Below are positions 25,347 to 32,845 of a DNA stretch of 64,000 bases, piece by piece. Source of the DNA: Streptomyces olindensis (GTDB taxonomy: Bacteria; Actinomycetota; Actinomycetes; Streptomycetales; Streptomycetaceae); contig JJOH01000017.1 in the NCBI GenBank assembly GCA_000696115.1, positions 72,775-136,774 on the forward strand. The letters are read 5' to 3'. The position numbers and the translations under genes are program-made. The notes under the pieces were generated by a model, which saw only the letters and a program-made list of their open reading frames with translations, was not told the DNA's origin and did no database searches. Position 1 is the stretch's first letter. Every line of letters starts with the position of its first letter.

Positions 25347-25946
25347 ATGGCCCGGCCGAGGAAGTTCGACGAGGAGCGCGCCCTGGACGCGGCGATGCGC
25401 GTGTTCTGGGAGAGGGGCTACGAGGCCACCTCCACCCAGGACCTGTGCGACGCCACCGGTCTGGGGCGCAGCAGCATCTACAACACCTTCCAGAGCAAGC
25501 ACGACCTGTTCGAGCGGGCGCTCGCGCACTACCTCGACACCATGACGGCGGCGCAGACGGCGGTGCTGGACGACGTGGAGCGGCCCGCCGCCGACCGGGT
25601 GCGGGCGCTGCTCACCCAGGTCGTCGAGAGCGAGGCCGAGTGCCGGATCGGCTCCGGGCGGGCCCTGGGCTGCCTCGGCGTCAACACCGTCGTGGAACTG
25701 GCCGGCCGCGACCCGGCGGCGGCCGCGGTGCTCCAGCGCGACACCGCGCGGCGCCTCGCCGCCTACCGGGCCGTGCTGGAGCAGGGCCGGCGCGACGGCA
25801 GCATCACTGCCTCGCGTGACCCGGAGGCACTCGCCCGGTTCCTCAACGCGACGGTCGCCGGGCTGCGCGTGTCCAGTCAGGGCGGCGCCGATCGGACCGA
25901 GTTGGAGATGATCGCGCAGACCGCCATGGACGCGCTGGCGCCCTGA
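25347..25946 (+). CDS. TetR family transcriptional regulator
   Basis: A 199-residue regulator. The HTH is at about residues 8-55: FDEERALDAAMRVFWERGYE, then LCDATGLGRSSIYNTFQSKH. The C-terminal part has CLGVNTVVELAGRD, typical of the group controlling neighbouring efflux genes. Directly after its stop lies a fragment resembling the end of an MFS transporter, so its natural target may have been lost. A symmetrical operator precedes the gene. Confidence 0.92.
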   Translation: MARPRKFDEERALDAAMRVFWERGYEATSTQDLCDATGLGRSSIYNTFQSKHDLFERALAHYLDTMTAAQTAVLDDVERPAADRVRALLTQVVESEAECRIGSGRALGCLGVNTVVELAGRDPAAAAVLQRDTARRLAAYRAVLEQGRRDGSITASRDPEALARFLNATVAGLRVSSQGGADRTELEMIAQTAMDALAP

Positions 25947-26209
25947 ATCCGGCGGAGGGGGCCCTCGGCGTCATCCTGGGCTCCTCCCTCGGCGCCGTCG
26001 CCATCGACGCGTGGGGCCTGCGCGCGGCCCTCTGGCTCGGTGCCGGCATGGCGGTGCTCGGGCTGGGGACGCTGGTGCCGGAGTTGACGTCCGGGCGCTC
26101 CGGGCGCTCCGGGCGGTCCGGGCGGTCCGGTCCCTCCATGGCGCCCGGGGAGCTGTCGTCCGGCACCGCTCGGCGCCAGGCCCCCACCGGGACCGGGACG
26201 CGGGGATGA
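25946..26209 (+). pseudogene. C-terminal fragment of an MFS transporter
   Basis: In a frame different from the TetR gene, and without a start codon of its own, the DNA encodes GALGVILGSSLGAVAIDAWG then LRAALWLGAGMAVLGLGTLV. This matches the last two membrane helices of MFS drug exporters (pattern NxGxALGxxLGGxxIDxxGL). It continues through a tandem GRSGRSGRSG stretch made by 9-bp repeats and ends at TGA 26207-26209. The N-terminal ten helices are missing. I infer a deletion that fused the TetR gene to the transporter's 3' end. Confidence 0.65.
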
Positions 26210-26314
26210 GGTCAACTCGCGTACGGCACATGGCCCTTGACTTCTCAAGGCCCCCGCGCGACAGTCCCCACCCTTAGTCCCTCCCTTCGTGTTCCCCGCC
26301 GGGCTGGAGCCGCC

Positions 26315-28096
26315 ATGACCTCAGGTACGCACTCCGCAGGGACTCCCGGATCCCCGTCCCGAAGACGACTGCTGGCCGGTGCCGCCGGGGCCGGGCTCGC
26401 CGTCGCCGCGGGAGTCCAACAGGGCGCCCACGCCGCCGACTTGCGCCCGCTCGGCACGTACGACGTCGTCGTCATCGGGTCGGGCGCCGCGGGGATGACC
26501 GCCGCGCTGACCGCGGCCCGGCAGGGCCTCAGCTGCGTCGTCCTGGAGAAGGCGCCGACCTTCGGCGGATCGGCCGCCCGCTCCGGCGCCGGGATCTGGA
26601 TCCCCAACAACTCCGTGATCCTCGCGGCCGGCGTCCCGGACACCCCCGCCAAGGCCGCCGCCTACCTCGCCGCGGTCGTCGGCCGGGACGTCCCCGCCGA
26701 CCGGCAGCGTGCCTTCCTCACCCACGGCCCGGCGGCACTCTCCCTCGTCATGGCCCACAGCCCCCTGCGCTTCCGCTGGATGGAGGGCTACAGCGACTAC
26801 TACCCCGAGCTGCCCGGCGGCCTCCCGAACGGCCGCTCCATCGAGCCCGACCAGCTCGACGGCAGGGTCCTCGGTGCCGAACTGGCCCGTCTGAACCCGC
26901 CGTACATGGACGTCCCCGCCGGCACGGTCGTCTTCAGCGCCGACTTCAAGTGGCTCGCGCTGGCCGCCGTGAACGCCCGGGGCGCTGCGGTCGCCGCGCA
27001 GTGCCTCGCCCGGGGCGCGAAGGCGGCGGCACTCGGGCAGAAGCCCCTGACGATGGGGCAGGCGCTGGCGGCGGGCCTGCGCGCGGGGCTCGCCTCCGCC
27101 GGGGTGCCGGTGTGGCTCAACACTCCGCTGACGGACCTGCACATCGAGAACGGCACCGTCACCGGAGCCGTCGTCACCCGCGACGGCGACCCCGGCCTGG
27201 TCCGCGCCCGCCGGGGCGTGATCGTCGGCTCCGGCGGCTTCGAGCACAACGCGGCGATGCGCGAACGCTTCCAGCGGCAGCCCGTCGGCACGGACTGGAC
27301 CGTCGGCGCGAAGGAGAACACCGGCGACGGCATCCGGGCGGGGGAGCGGCTCGGCGCGGCCCTCGACCTGATGGACGACGCGTGGTGGGGCCCGGCGATC
27401 CCGCTGCCCGACCAACCGTACTTCTGCCTCGCGGAGCGCACCCTGCCCGGCGGCCTGCTGGTCAACGCCTCGGGCCGGCGCTTCGTCAACGAGGCCGCCC
27501 CCTACAGCGACGTCGTCCACACCATGTACGACGTCCACGACACCGACCCGGCCATCCCGTCCTGGCTGATCGTCGACCAGAACTACCGCAACCGGTACCT
27601 CTTCAGGGACATCGCCCCGACGCTGCCGCTGCCCGCCGAGTGGTACGACTCCGGCGCCGTGCACAAGGCCTGGACCCTGGACGCCCTGGCCGCGTCGATC
27701 GGCGTCCCGCCGGCGGCCCTGCGCACCACGGTCGACCGCTTCAACACCCTCGCCCTGCGCGGCGAGGACTCCGACCACCATCGCGGCGACAGCGCCTACG
27801 ACCACTACTACACGGACCCGTCGGTCCTCCCGAACTCCTGCCTGGCCCCCCTCTGGCTCCCGCCCTACCACGCCTTCCGCGTCGTCCCCGGCGACCTCGG
27901 CACCAAGGGCGGCCTCCGCACGGACGCCCGGGCCCGCGTGCTGCGCGAGGACGGCTCGGTGATCCCGGGCCTGTACGCCGCGGGCAACGCGAGCGCGGCG
28001 GTCATGGGCCGCAGCTATGCGGGGGCGGGCTCGACGATCGGCCCGGCGATGACGTTCGGGTACGTCGCGGCGAGGGATGCCGCGGGGGCGTTGTAG
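26315..28096 (+). CDS. Exported FAD-dependent dehydrogenase, 3-ketosteroid Δ1-dehydrogenase family
   Basis: A 593-residue flavoprotein of the fumarate reductase/KstD family. The FAD motif YDVVVIGSGAAGMTAALTAA is at about 49-68, followed by GGSAARSGAGIWIPNN. The C-terminal FAD contact is PGLYAAGNASAAVMGRSYAG. KstD enzymes introduce the C1-C2 double bond in steroid ring A; the substrate here is unproven. Unusually it has a twin-arginine signal, SRRRLLAGAAGAGLAVAAG, ending in AHAAD at about residue 42, so it is predicted to be exported folded with its cofactor. The ATG at 26315 keeps that signal. Its stop lies in a 14-bp tandem repeat. Confidence 0.85.
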   Translation: MTSGTHSAGTPGSPSRRRLLAGAAGAGLAVAAGVQQGAHAADLRPLGTYDVVVIGSGAAGMTAALTAARQGLSCVVLEKAPTFGGSAARSGAGIWIPNNSVILAAGVPDTPAKAAAYLAAVVGRDVPADRQRAFLTHGPAALSLVMAHSPLRFRWMEGYSDYYPELPGGLPNGRSIEPDQLDGRVLGAELARLNPPYMDVPAGTVVFSADFKWLALAAVNARGAAVAAQCLARGAKAAALGQKPLTMGQALAAGLRAGLASAGVPVWLNTPLTDLHIENGTVTGAVVTRDGDPGLVRARRGVIVGSGGFEHNAAMRERFQRQPVGTDWTVGAKENTGDGIRAGERLGAALDLMDDAWWGPAIPLPDQPYFCLAERTLPGGLLVNASGRRFVNEAAPYSDVVHTMYDVHDTDPAIPSWLIVDQNYRNRYLFRDIAPTLPLPAEWYDSGAVHKAWTLDALAASIGVPPAALRTTVDRFNTLALRGEDSDHHRGDSAYDHYYTDPSVLPNSCLAPLWLPPYHAFRVVPGDLGTKGGLRTDARARVLREDGSVIPGLYAAGNASAAVMGRSYAGAGSTIGPAMTFGYVAARDAAGAL

Positions 28097-28145
28097 ACGA
28101 GGTGTTGTAGAGGGGGCGTTGTCGAGGGGCTGTTGTAGAAGGGGT
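28090..28145. repeat. Four-copy 14-bp tandem repeat at a gene end
   Basis: GTTGTAGA-type units begin at 28090, 28104, 28118 and 28132, an exact 14-bp period (third copy GTTGTCGA), with G-rich second halves. The first copy contains the stop codon of the upstream flavoprotein gene, so the array probably arose by slippage from the gene's end. Confidence 0.75.
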
Positions 28146-28154
28146 CGGTCTGGC

Positions 28155-28814
28155 CTAGGCGACAGCCGCCGGTGGCTTGCGGGCCACGAGGCACGCCTGG
28201 GCGACCAGCTCGCCGAGGGTCTCGTCGGGCTCCCGGACCGTCCGTGAGCGCAGGGTGAACCCGGCGTCCTCCAGCAGCGCGGCGACCCGCTCCGGCCGAC
28301 GGCGGCGGAAGTCCAGGGCGACCTGGTGGCCGAAGGCCTCCTCGTAGCGGCGGGGCTCGTCACCGGCCTGGAAGGCGACGAGCAGATGGCCACCCGGGCG
28401 CAGGACGCGGCCGAACTCGGCGAAGACGTCCGGCAGCCGGTCCATCGGGGTGTGGATGGTCGAGTACCAGGACACGACACCGTCCAGGGCGCCGTCGGGG
28501 AGATCCAGCTCCAGCATCGAGCCCTGCACGAACCGCAGGCCGGGATTCTCACGGCGGGCGATCGCGAGCATCGACTCCGACAGGTCCAGCCCGAAGACGG
28601 ACAGCCCCCGGGCGGCCAGGAACCCCGTCACCCGGCCGGGCCCGCACCCGAGGTCGGCGACCTCGCCCCCGGCACCGACGAGCTCCGCGAACCCGGTCAG
28701 CATCCCCCGGTCCAACGCCGTGCCCACACCGGCGTCCCGGAAGTGCTCGGCGTAGTCCTCGGCGACGGTGTCGTAGAAGGTACGGGTCTCGGCGAGAAAG
28801 TCGACGTCGGCCAT
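28155..28814 (-). CDS. Class I SAM-dependent methyltransferase
   Basis: A 219-residue protein. The SAM-binding motif I is VADLGCGPGRVTGFLAARGL (about 50-69), motif II region DLSESMLAIARREN, and post-I GVVSWYSTIHT with RVLRPGGHLLVAFQ. The layout is that of small-molecule methyltransferases (Methyltransf_11/25). Substrate is unknown. The start at 28814 (MADVDFLAETRTFYD) is chosen because it begins the conserved fold; a longer frame upstream is arginine/tryptophan-rich and unlikely. Confidence 0.9.
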   Translation of the reverse strand: MADVDFLAETRTFYDTVAEDYAEHFRDAGVGTALDRGMLTGFAELVGAGGEVADLGCGPGRVTGFLAARGLSVFGLDLSESMLAIARRENPGLRFVQGSMLELDLPDGALDGVVSWYSTIHTPMDRLPDVFAEFGRVLRPGGHLLVAFQAGDEPRRYEEAFGHQVALDFRRRRPERVAALLEDAGFTLRSRTVREPDETLGELVAQACLVARKPPAAVA

Positions 28815-28991
28815 GCCCGGGAGCCTACGACGCGGGCACGGCCCGACCGCCCATTTCCAGCCTCCTGCCCACGCTCTGACATGCACCCGGCGCCCGGGCC
28901 TCTGACGCGCTCCGTGGGCTCGGCTCTCACCGGACGGCCCGTTCCCCGCCCGGCGTCCTGGGAGCTACCCCTCGCCCGGCGGTCCTGGGAC

Positions 28992-29231
28992 CTATCCCTC
29001 ACCCGGCGACTCGGTCCCCCGCCCCTCACGGGCCCGTGCGGCGCCGAGGCCCGCTCCCGCGCCGATCGCTGTGCCCAGGCCCATGCCCAGGGCCAGGCCG
29101 AGGCCCAGGTTGTCGAAGACCGTGATACCGAGCACCAGCCCCGTCGCCGTGCCGAGGGAGAGGCCGAGTGACAGGCCGGTCGCGAGGTGGTGGGTCCCGG
29201 GGGAGTCACCGTTCTGTTCGTCGTTCCGCAT
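28992..29231 (-). CDS. Small glycine-zipper membrane protein
   Basis: A 79-residue protein beginning MRNDEQNGDSPGTHHLATG. Two hydrophobic, glycine-rich segments follow: LSLGLSLGTATGLVLGITVF and LGLGLALGMGLGTAIGAGAG, with many GxxxG spacings, then a charged tail. It resembles the glycine-zipper class of small integral membrane proteins. Function is unknown. An in-frame upstream start at 29285 exists but the shorter form begins with a more natural hydrophilic N-terminus. Confidence 0.65.
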   Translation of the reverse strand: MRNDEQNGDSPGTHHLATGLSLGLSLGTATGLVLGITVFDNLGLGLALGMGLGTAIGAGAGLGAARAREGRGTESPGEG

Positions 29232-29308
29232 CCGAACATTGTCCCGAGTCCGGCCACCGACGAGAAGAATTCGCCCAGAATTCACGAAGGGGCGGGCCGG
29301 GAAAAGGC

Positions 29309-29341
29309 AGGAGCCCCGCCGCCTGACGGCGCGGGGCTCCT
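29309..29341 (-). terminator. Intrinsic terminator of the cold-shock gene
   Basis: GGAGCCCCGC (29310-29319) and GCGGGGCTCC (29331-29340) form a 10-bp stem, extended by an A-T pair. Read on the minus strand, the hairpin is followed by a T-rich run (cttttc), the expected direction for the gene at 29354. Confidence 0.8.
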
Positions 29342-29353
29342 TGGGTACTGCTA

Positions 29354-29557
29354 TCAGACCGGCGTGACGTTCTCAGCCTGCGGGCCCTTCGGACCCTGCG
29401 TGACGTCGAAAGACACCTGCTGGTTCTCCTCGAGGGACCGGAATCCGGTCGCGTTGATCGCGGAGTAGTGGACGAAGACGTCGGGGCCGCCGCCCTCCTG
29501 GGCGATGAAACCAAAGCCCTTTTCGGCGTTGAACCACTTAACGGTTCCGGTAGCCAT
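29354..29557 (-). CDS. Cold-shock protein (CspA family)
   Basis: A 67-residue single cold-shock domain protein: MATGTVKWFNAEKGFGFIAQ contains RNP1 (KGFGFI), then DVFVHYSAI is RNP2. It binds single-stranded RNA or DNA and acts as an RNA chaperone. The ribosome site (aggaggg) is strong. An untranslated leader of about 150 nt with a hairpin, typical of csp genes, lies upstream, and an intrinsic terminator follows. Confidence 0.97.
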   Translation of the reverse strand: MATGTVKWFNAEKGFGFIAQEGGGPDVFVHYSAINATGFRSLEENQQVSFDVTQGPKGPQAENVTPV

Positions 29558-29743
29558 AAGCCCTCCTTGGGCTCAAAAGGGTTGCCCTGCTCCAGAACCA
29601 GCAAGTGTGAAGATGAATTCTGCACAACTGCATACGTCTGAGAATGACGAGAGCCCGCGGTCACATGCTCCGCAGGCTCTGTACTGCAAGGGAAACCAAA
29701 CTGCAACTTGCGACGAGCCTAGCACGCGACCACCGGAATGCAA
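29558..29743 (-). promoter_or_regulatory. Promoter and structured 5' leader of the csp gene
   Basis: On the minus strand TTGCAT (29743-29738) and TAGGCT (29721-29716) are spaced 16 bp, a good HrdB-type promoter, predicting a start near 29709 and a ~150-nt leader. The leader holds a hairpin, AGAGCCCGCGG (29650-29660) with CCGCAGGCTCT (29670-29680), which could be a thermosensing or folding element. Confidence 0.55.
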
Positions 29744-29866
29744 TAGGGGTCAAGATCACGTCACCCGAATGTTTGAACATCCCCGGCCGACTGGCGGTGA
29801 AGGCGCATGGCCCCCGGTCGCGCGCCGACGCCGGGGGTCACGCGCCGGTCCGTACGCCGTAAGGGC

Positions 29867-29872
29867 TAGCCT
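29867..29872 (+). promoter_or_regulatory. -10 box of mqnA (leaderless)
   Basis: TAGCCT ends 6 nt before the GTG at 29879; no ribosome-binding site is present, so a leaderless transcript is likely. Confidence 0.5.
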
Positions 29873-29878
29873 CACGAT

Positions 29879-30727
29879 GTGGACACTCCTCGCACCCGGC
29901 CGCGCGTCGGCCACATCCAGTTCCTGAACTGCCTGCCCCTGTACTGGGGGCTCGCCAGAACGGGCACGCTCCTCGACTTCGAGCTCACCAAGGACACTCC
30001 GGAGAAGCTCAGCGAGAAGCTGGTGCAGGGCGATCTCGACATCGGTCCGATCACCCTGGTCGAGTTCCTCAAGCACGCCGACGACCTGGTCGCCTTCCCC
30101 GACATCGCCGTCGGCTGCGACGGCCCGGTCATGTCCTGCGTGATCGTCTCGCAGGTCCCCCTGGACCGGCTCGACGGCGCCCGCGTCGCCCTCGGGTCGA
30201 CCTCCCGCACCTCCGTCCGCCTCGCCCAGCTGCTCCTCGCCGAGCGCTACGGCGTCCAGCCGGACTACTACACCTGCCCGCCCGACCTCAGCCTGATGAT
30301 GCGGGAGGCCGAGGCCGCCGTCCTCATCGGCGACGCGGCCCTGCGCGCGAACATGGTCGACGGGCCCCGCTTCGGCCTGGAGGTGCACGACCTGGGCGCC
30401 CTGTGGAAGGAGTGGACGGGTCTGCCGTTCGTCTTCGCGGTCTGGGCGGCGCGCCGCGACTACCTGGAGCGCGAGCCGGTCCTCACCCGCCGGGTGCACG
30501 AGGCCTTCCTCGACTCCCGCAACCTCTCCCTCGAAGAGGTCGGCAAGGTCGCCGAGCAGGCCGCCCGCTGGGAGGCCTTCGACGAGGCGACCCTCGCCCG
30601 CTACTTCACGACCCTCGACTTCCGCTTCGGCGGCCCGCAGCTGGAGGCCGTCGCCGAGTTCGCCCGCCGCGTCGGCCCGACGACCGGCTTCCCGGCGGAC
30701 GTGAAGGTGGACCTGCTCCAGCCGTGA
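29879..30727 (+). CDS. mqnA: Chorismate dehydratase
   Basis: A 282-residue enzyme that converts chorismate to 3-[(1-carboxyvinyl)oxy]benzoate, the first step of futalosine-type menaquinone synthesis. It has the periplasmic-binding-protein-like fold: VGHIQFLNCLPLYWGLARTG, GDLDIGPITLVEFLKHADDL, VALGSTSRTSVRLAQLLLAE and AAVLIGDAALRANM. It stands apart from mqnE (13090) and mqnC (44619) but all three are present. The GTG start is supported by a -10 box 6 nt upstream. Confidence 0.96.
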   Translation: MDTPRTRPRVGHIQFLNCLPLYWGLARTGTLLDFELTKDTPEKLSEKLVQGDLDIGPITLVEFLKHADDLVAFPDIAVGCDGPVMSCVIVSQVPLDRLDGARVALGSTSRTSVRLAQLLLAERYGVQPDYYTCPPDLSLMMREAEAAVLIGDAALRANMVDGPRFGLEVHDLGALWKEWTGLPFVFAVWAARRDYLEREPVLTRRVHEAFLDSRNLSLEEVGKVAEQAARWEAFDEATLARYFTTLDFRFGGPQLEAVAEFARRVGPTTGFPADVKVDLLQP

Positions 30728-30793
30728 GCCGGCGCCGCTCCGGCACTACTCTGCTGGGGAGCGCGCGCGTACGGGGCCGACGAAGGCCTGCAC

Positions 30794-30878
30794 ATCCCCA
30801 CGGGAGATCCCCACGGGACACCCGTACGGGGACATGCCTACGGGGACATGCCCACGGGGGACGCGTGCCTACGGGGGA
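30794..30878. repeat. Degenerate tandem repeat upstream of a kinase gene
   Basis: Six ACGGG cores begin at 30800, 30813, 30826, 30840, 30854 and 30871, spaced 13-17 bp, each inside a unit like cccacggggacatg. The array ends in the ribosome site of the kinase at 30891 and may form alternating hairpins or bind a regulator. Confidence 0.65.
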
Positions 30879-30890
30879 GGGGTGACGCCC

Positions 30891-32717
30891 ATGCGGCCGC
30901 TCGACGTCGACGAACCCACCGTCGTGGGGCCCTACCGGCTGCTCGGCCGGCTGGGCTCCGGCGGCATGGGCCGGGTCTACCTGGGCCGCAGCGCCGGCGG
31001 CCGCACGGTCGCGGTGAAGATCGTGCACCCGCACTTCGCGCTGGACGACGAGTTCCGGGCCCGCTTCCGGCGCGAGGTCGACGCCGCGCGCCGGGTGGGC
31101 GGCGCCTGGACGGCACCCGTACTGGACGCCGACCCGGAGGCGCGCGTGCCCTGGGTGGCGACGGCGTACGCGGCGGGCCCCTCGCTGTCCGCCGCCGTCG
31201 CCGACGCCGGTCCCCTGCCGGCCTCCACCGTACGAGCCCTGGGAGCGGGGCTCGCCGAGGCGCTGGCGGCGGTGCACGAGCTGGGCCTCGTCCACCGGGA
31301 CGTGAAGCCGTCGAACGTCCTGCTCACCCTGGACGGCCCGCTGCTGATCGACTTCGGCATCGCCCGGGCCACGGACGGCACGGCGTCGCTGACGTCCACG
31401 GGCGTGTCGATCGGCTCGCCCGGCTACATGTCGCCCGAGCAGATCCTGGGCCACGGCGTCACGGGCGCGGCGGACGTCTTCTCCCTGGGCGCGGTCCTGG
31501 CGTACGCGGCGACCGGCGTCCCGCCCTTCCCCGGGGACTCCTCGGCGGCCCTGCTCTACAAGGTCGTCCACGAGGAGCCGGAACTCGGTGCGCTCGACGG
31601 TGAGCTGCGGGACCTGACGGCAGCGTGCCTCGCGAAGGACCCGGCCGCGCGGCCCGCCCCCACGGAGGTGGCCCGACGCCTGGCTCCCGACGGCGCGGCC
31701 CGGCTGGTGACGGGCGGCTGGCTCCCGGGCGCGCTGGTGGAGCAGGTGAGCCGGAGCGCCGTGCGGCTGCTGAACCTGGAGGCGACGGGGGCGGGCGCGC
31801 CCTCGGGGCCGGTGGGGTTCAGCAGTCCGTCCGTGGGGGAGCCGGAGGCGGGCGGCCCGGCCGCTGTCGCGGGGGAGTTCGGGCCACCGCCGGCGATGAA
31901 CGGGCCGATGGCGGCACGGCCGACACCGGCCCCAGTGGCACCGCCATCACCGGCGTCAGCAGCACCGGCGGCACCGGCAGCACATGCACCAGCCGCACCG
32001 GCACCAGCCGCATTGGCCCCCGCCGCACCAGCTGCACCACCGGCACCGTCCCCCGCCGCCGTACCCGAACCCCGCGAAGGACACGGCGAGGACACCGTCG
32101 TCCCCGCCCCGGGCCGTCGACCCGGCAAGCTCTCCGTCTCCGTCGCCGCGACCTCCACGCCCGAGGGCGAAGGGCGGGTGCGGAGACTGAGCTGCACCGT
32201 CGCGCTGGCCGTCGCGGGCGCGATGGCGGCCGTGACGATCGGGTCCGTCCTCGTCCTCGACCTGCTGCCGGGCGGAGACGGCGGGGACAACGCGGGCTCG
32301 GGCAGCAGCGACGCCTACTCACCGCCCGGGGCGACCGCGAGCTCCGCCCCCTCCGCCCCCGCCGGCACGGTGCCCGCCGCCTACCTCGGCACCTGGGAGG
32401 GCCAGGGCACCGGCCTCGACGGCCGGCTGCCCCTCGGCACGTTCCGGATCACGGTCGAACGGGCCACCGTCGGCCAGGAGTTGGGCCGACTCCGCCAGAC
32501 CGACCAGATCGGCGGCGTCTGCGTCGACGTGCTGACCCTGAAACAGGTGACGAAGAAGGAGCTCGTCGCCACGTCGGTCGGAGCGAATACCAACCACGGC
32601 GGCTGCAACCCGGCCCCCACGACCGTCCACCTCACGCCGGTGGGCGACGACCTCCAGTACCGCTCGGAGAGCGCGGAGTCGGGGCGTCCACAGGCTCGGA
32701 TGTCGAAGGTCAGGTAG
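30891..32717 (+). CDS. Transmembrane serine/threonine protein kinase
   Basis: A ~608-residue Hanks-type kinase. The kinase domain is at about 12-265: glycine loop LGSGGMGRVYLG, lysine in TVAVKIVHPH, catalytic loop LVHRDVKPSNVLL, DFGIA and the SPGYMSPEQ activation region. An alanine/proline-rich linker (about 300-400) leads to one membrane helix, LAVAGAMAAVTIGSVLVLDL (about 445-465). The extracellular part (about 500-608) has AAYLGTWEGQGTGLDGRLP, two cysteines and no PASTA repeats, a Streptomyces sensor-type domain of unknown ligand. ATG 30891 is preferred for its spacing from ggagg; a GTG at 30882 is possible. A second kinase follows directly. Confidence 0.9.
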   Translation: MRPLDVDEPTVVGPYRLLGRLGSGGMGRVYLGRSAGGRTVAVKIVHPHFALDDEFRARFRREVDAARRVGGAWTAPVLDADPEARVPWVATAYAAGPSLSAAVADAGPLPASTVRALGAGLAEALAAVHELGLVHRDVKPSNVLLTLDGPLLIDFGIARATDGTASLTSTGVSIGSPGYMSPEQILGHGVTGAADVFSLGAVLAYAATGVPPFPGDSSAALLYKVVHEEPELGALDGELRDLTAACLAKDPAARPAPTEVARRLAPDGAARLVTGGWLPGALVEQVSRSAVRLLNLEATGAGAPSGPVGFSSPSVGEPEAGGPAAVAGEFGPPPAMNGPMAARPTPAPVAPPSPASAAPAAPAAHAPAAPAPAALAPAAPAAPPAPSPAAVPEPREGHGEDTVVPAPGRRPGKLSVSVAATSTPEGEGRVRRLSCTVALAVAGAMAAVTIGSVLVLDLLPGGDGGDNAGSGSSDAYSPPGATASSAPSAPAGTVPAAYLGTWEGQGTGLDGRLPLGTFRITVERATVGQELGRLRQTDQIGGVCVDVLTLKQVTKKELVATSVGANTNHGGCNPAPTTVHLTPVGDDLQYRSESAESGRPQARMSKVR

Positions 32718-32845
32718 GTGTCCGCCGCTACCGGCACTCCCATCAGCCCCGTCTGTTCACCCTGGTCACTACTGTGTCTGCGATAGCGAAGACCATGACA
32801 TGAACCGGACGTTCCACGAACGGTTCGCTACGGGGAAGGCGCGGC

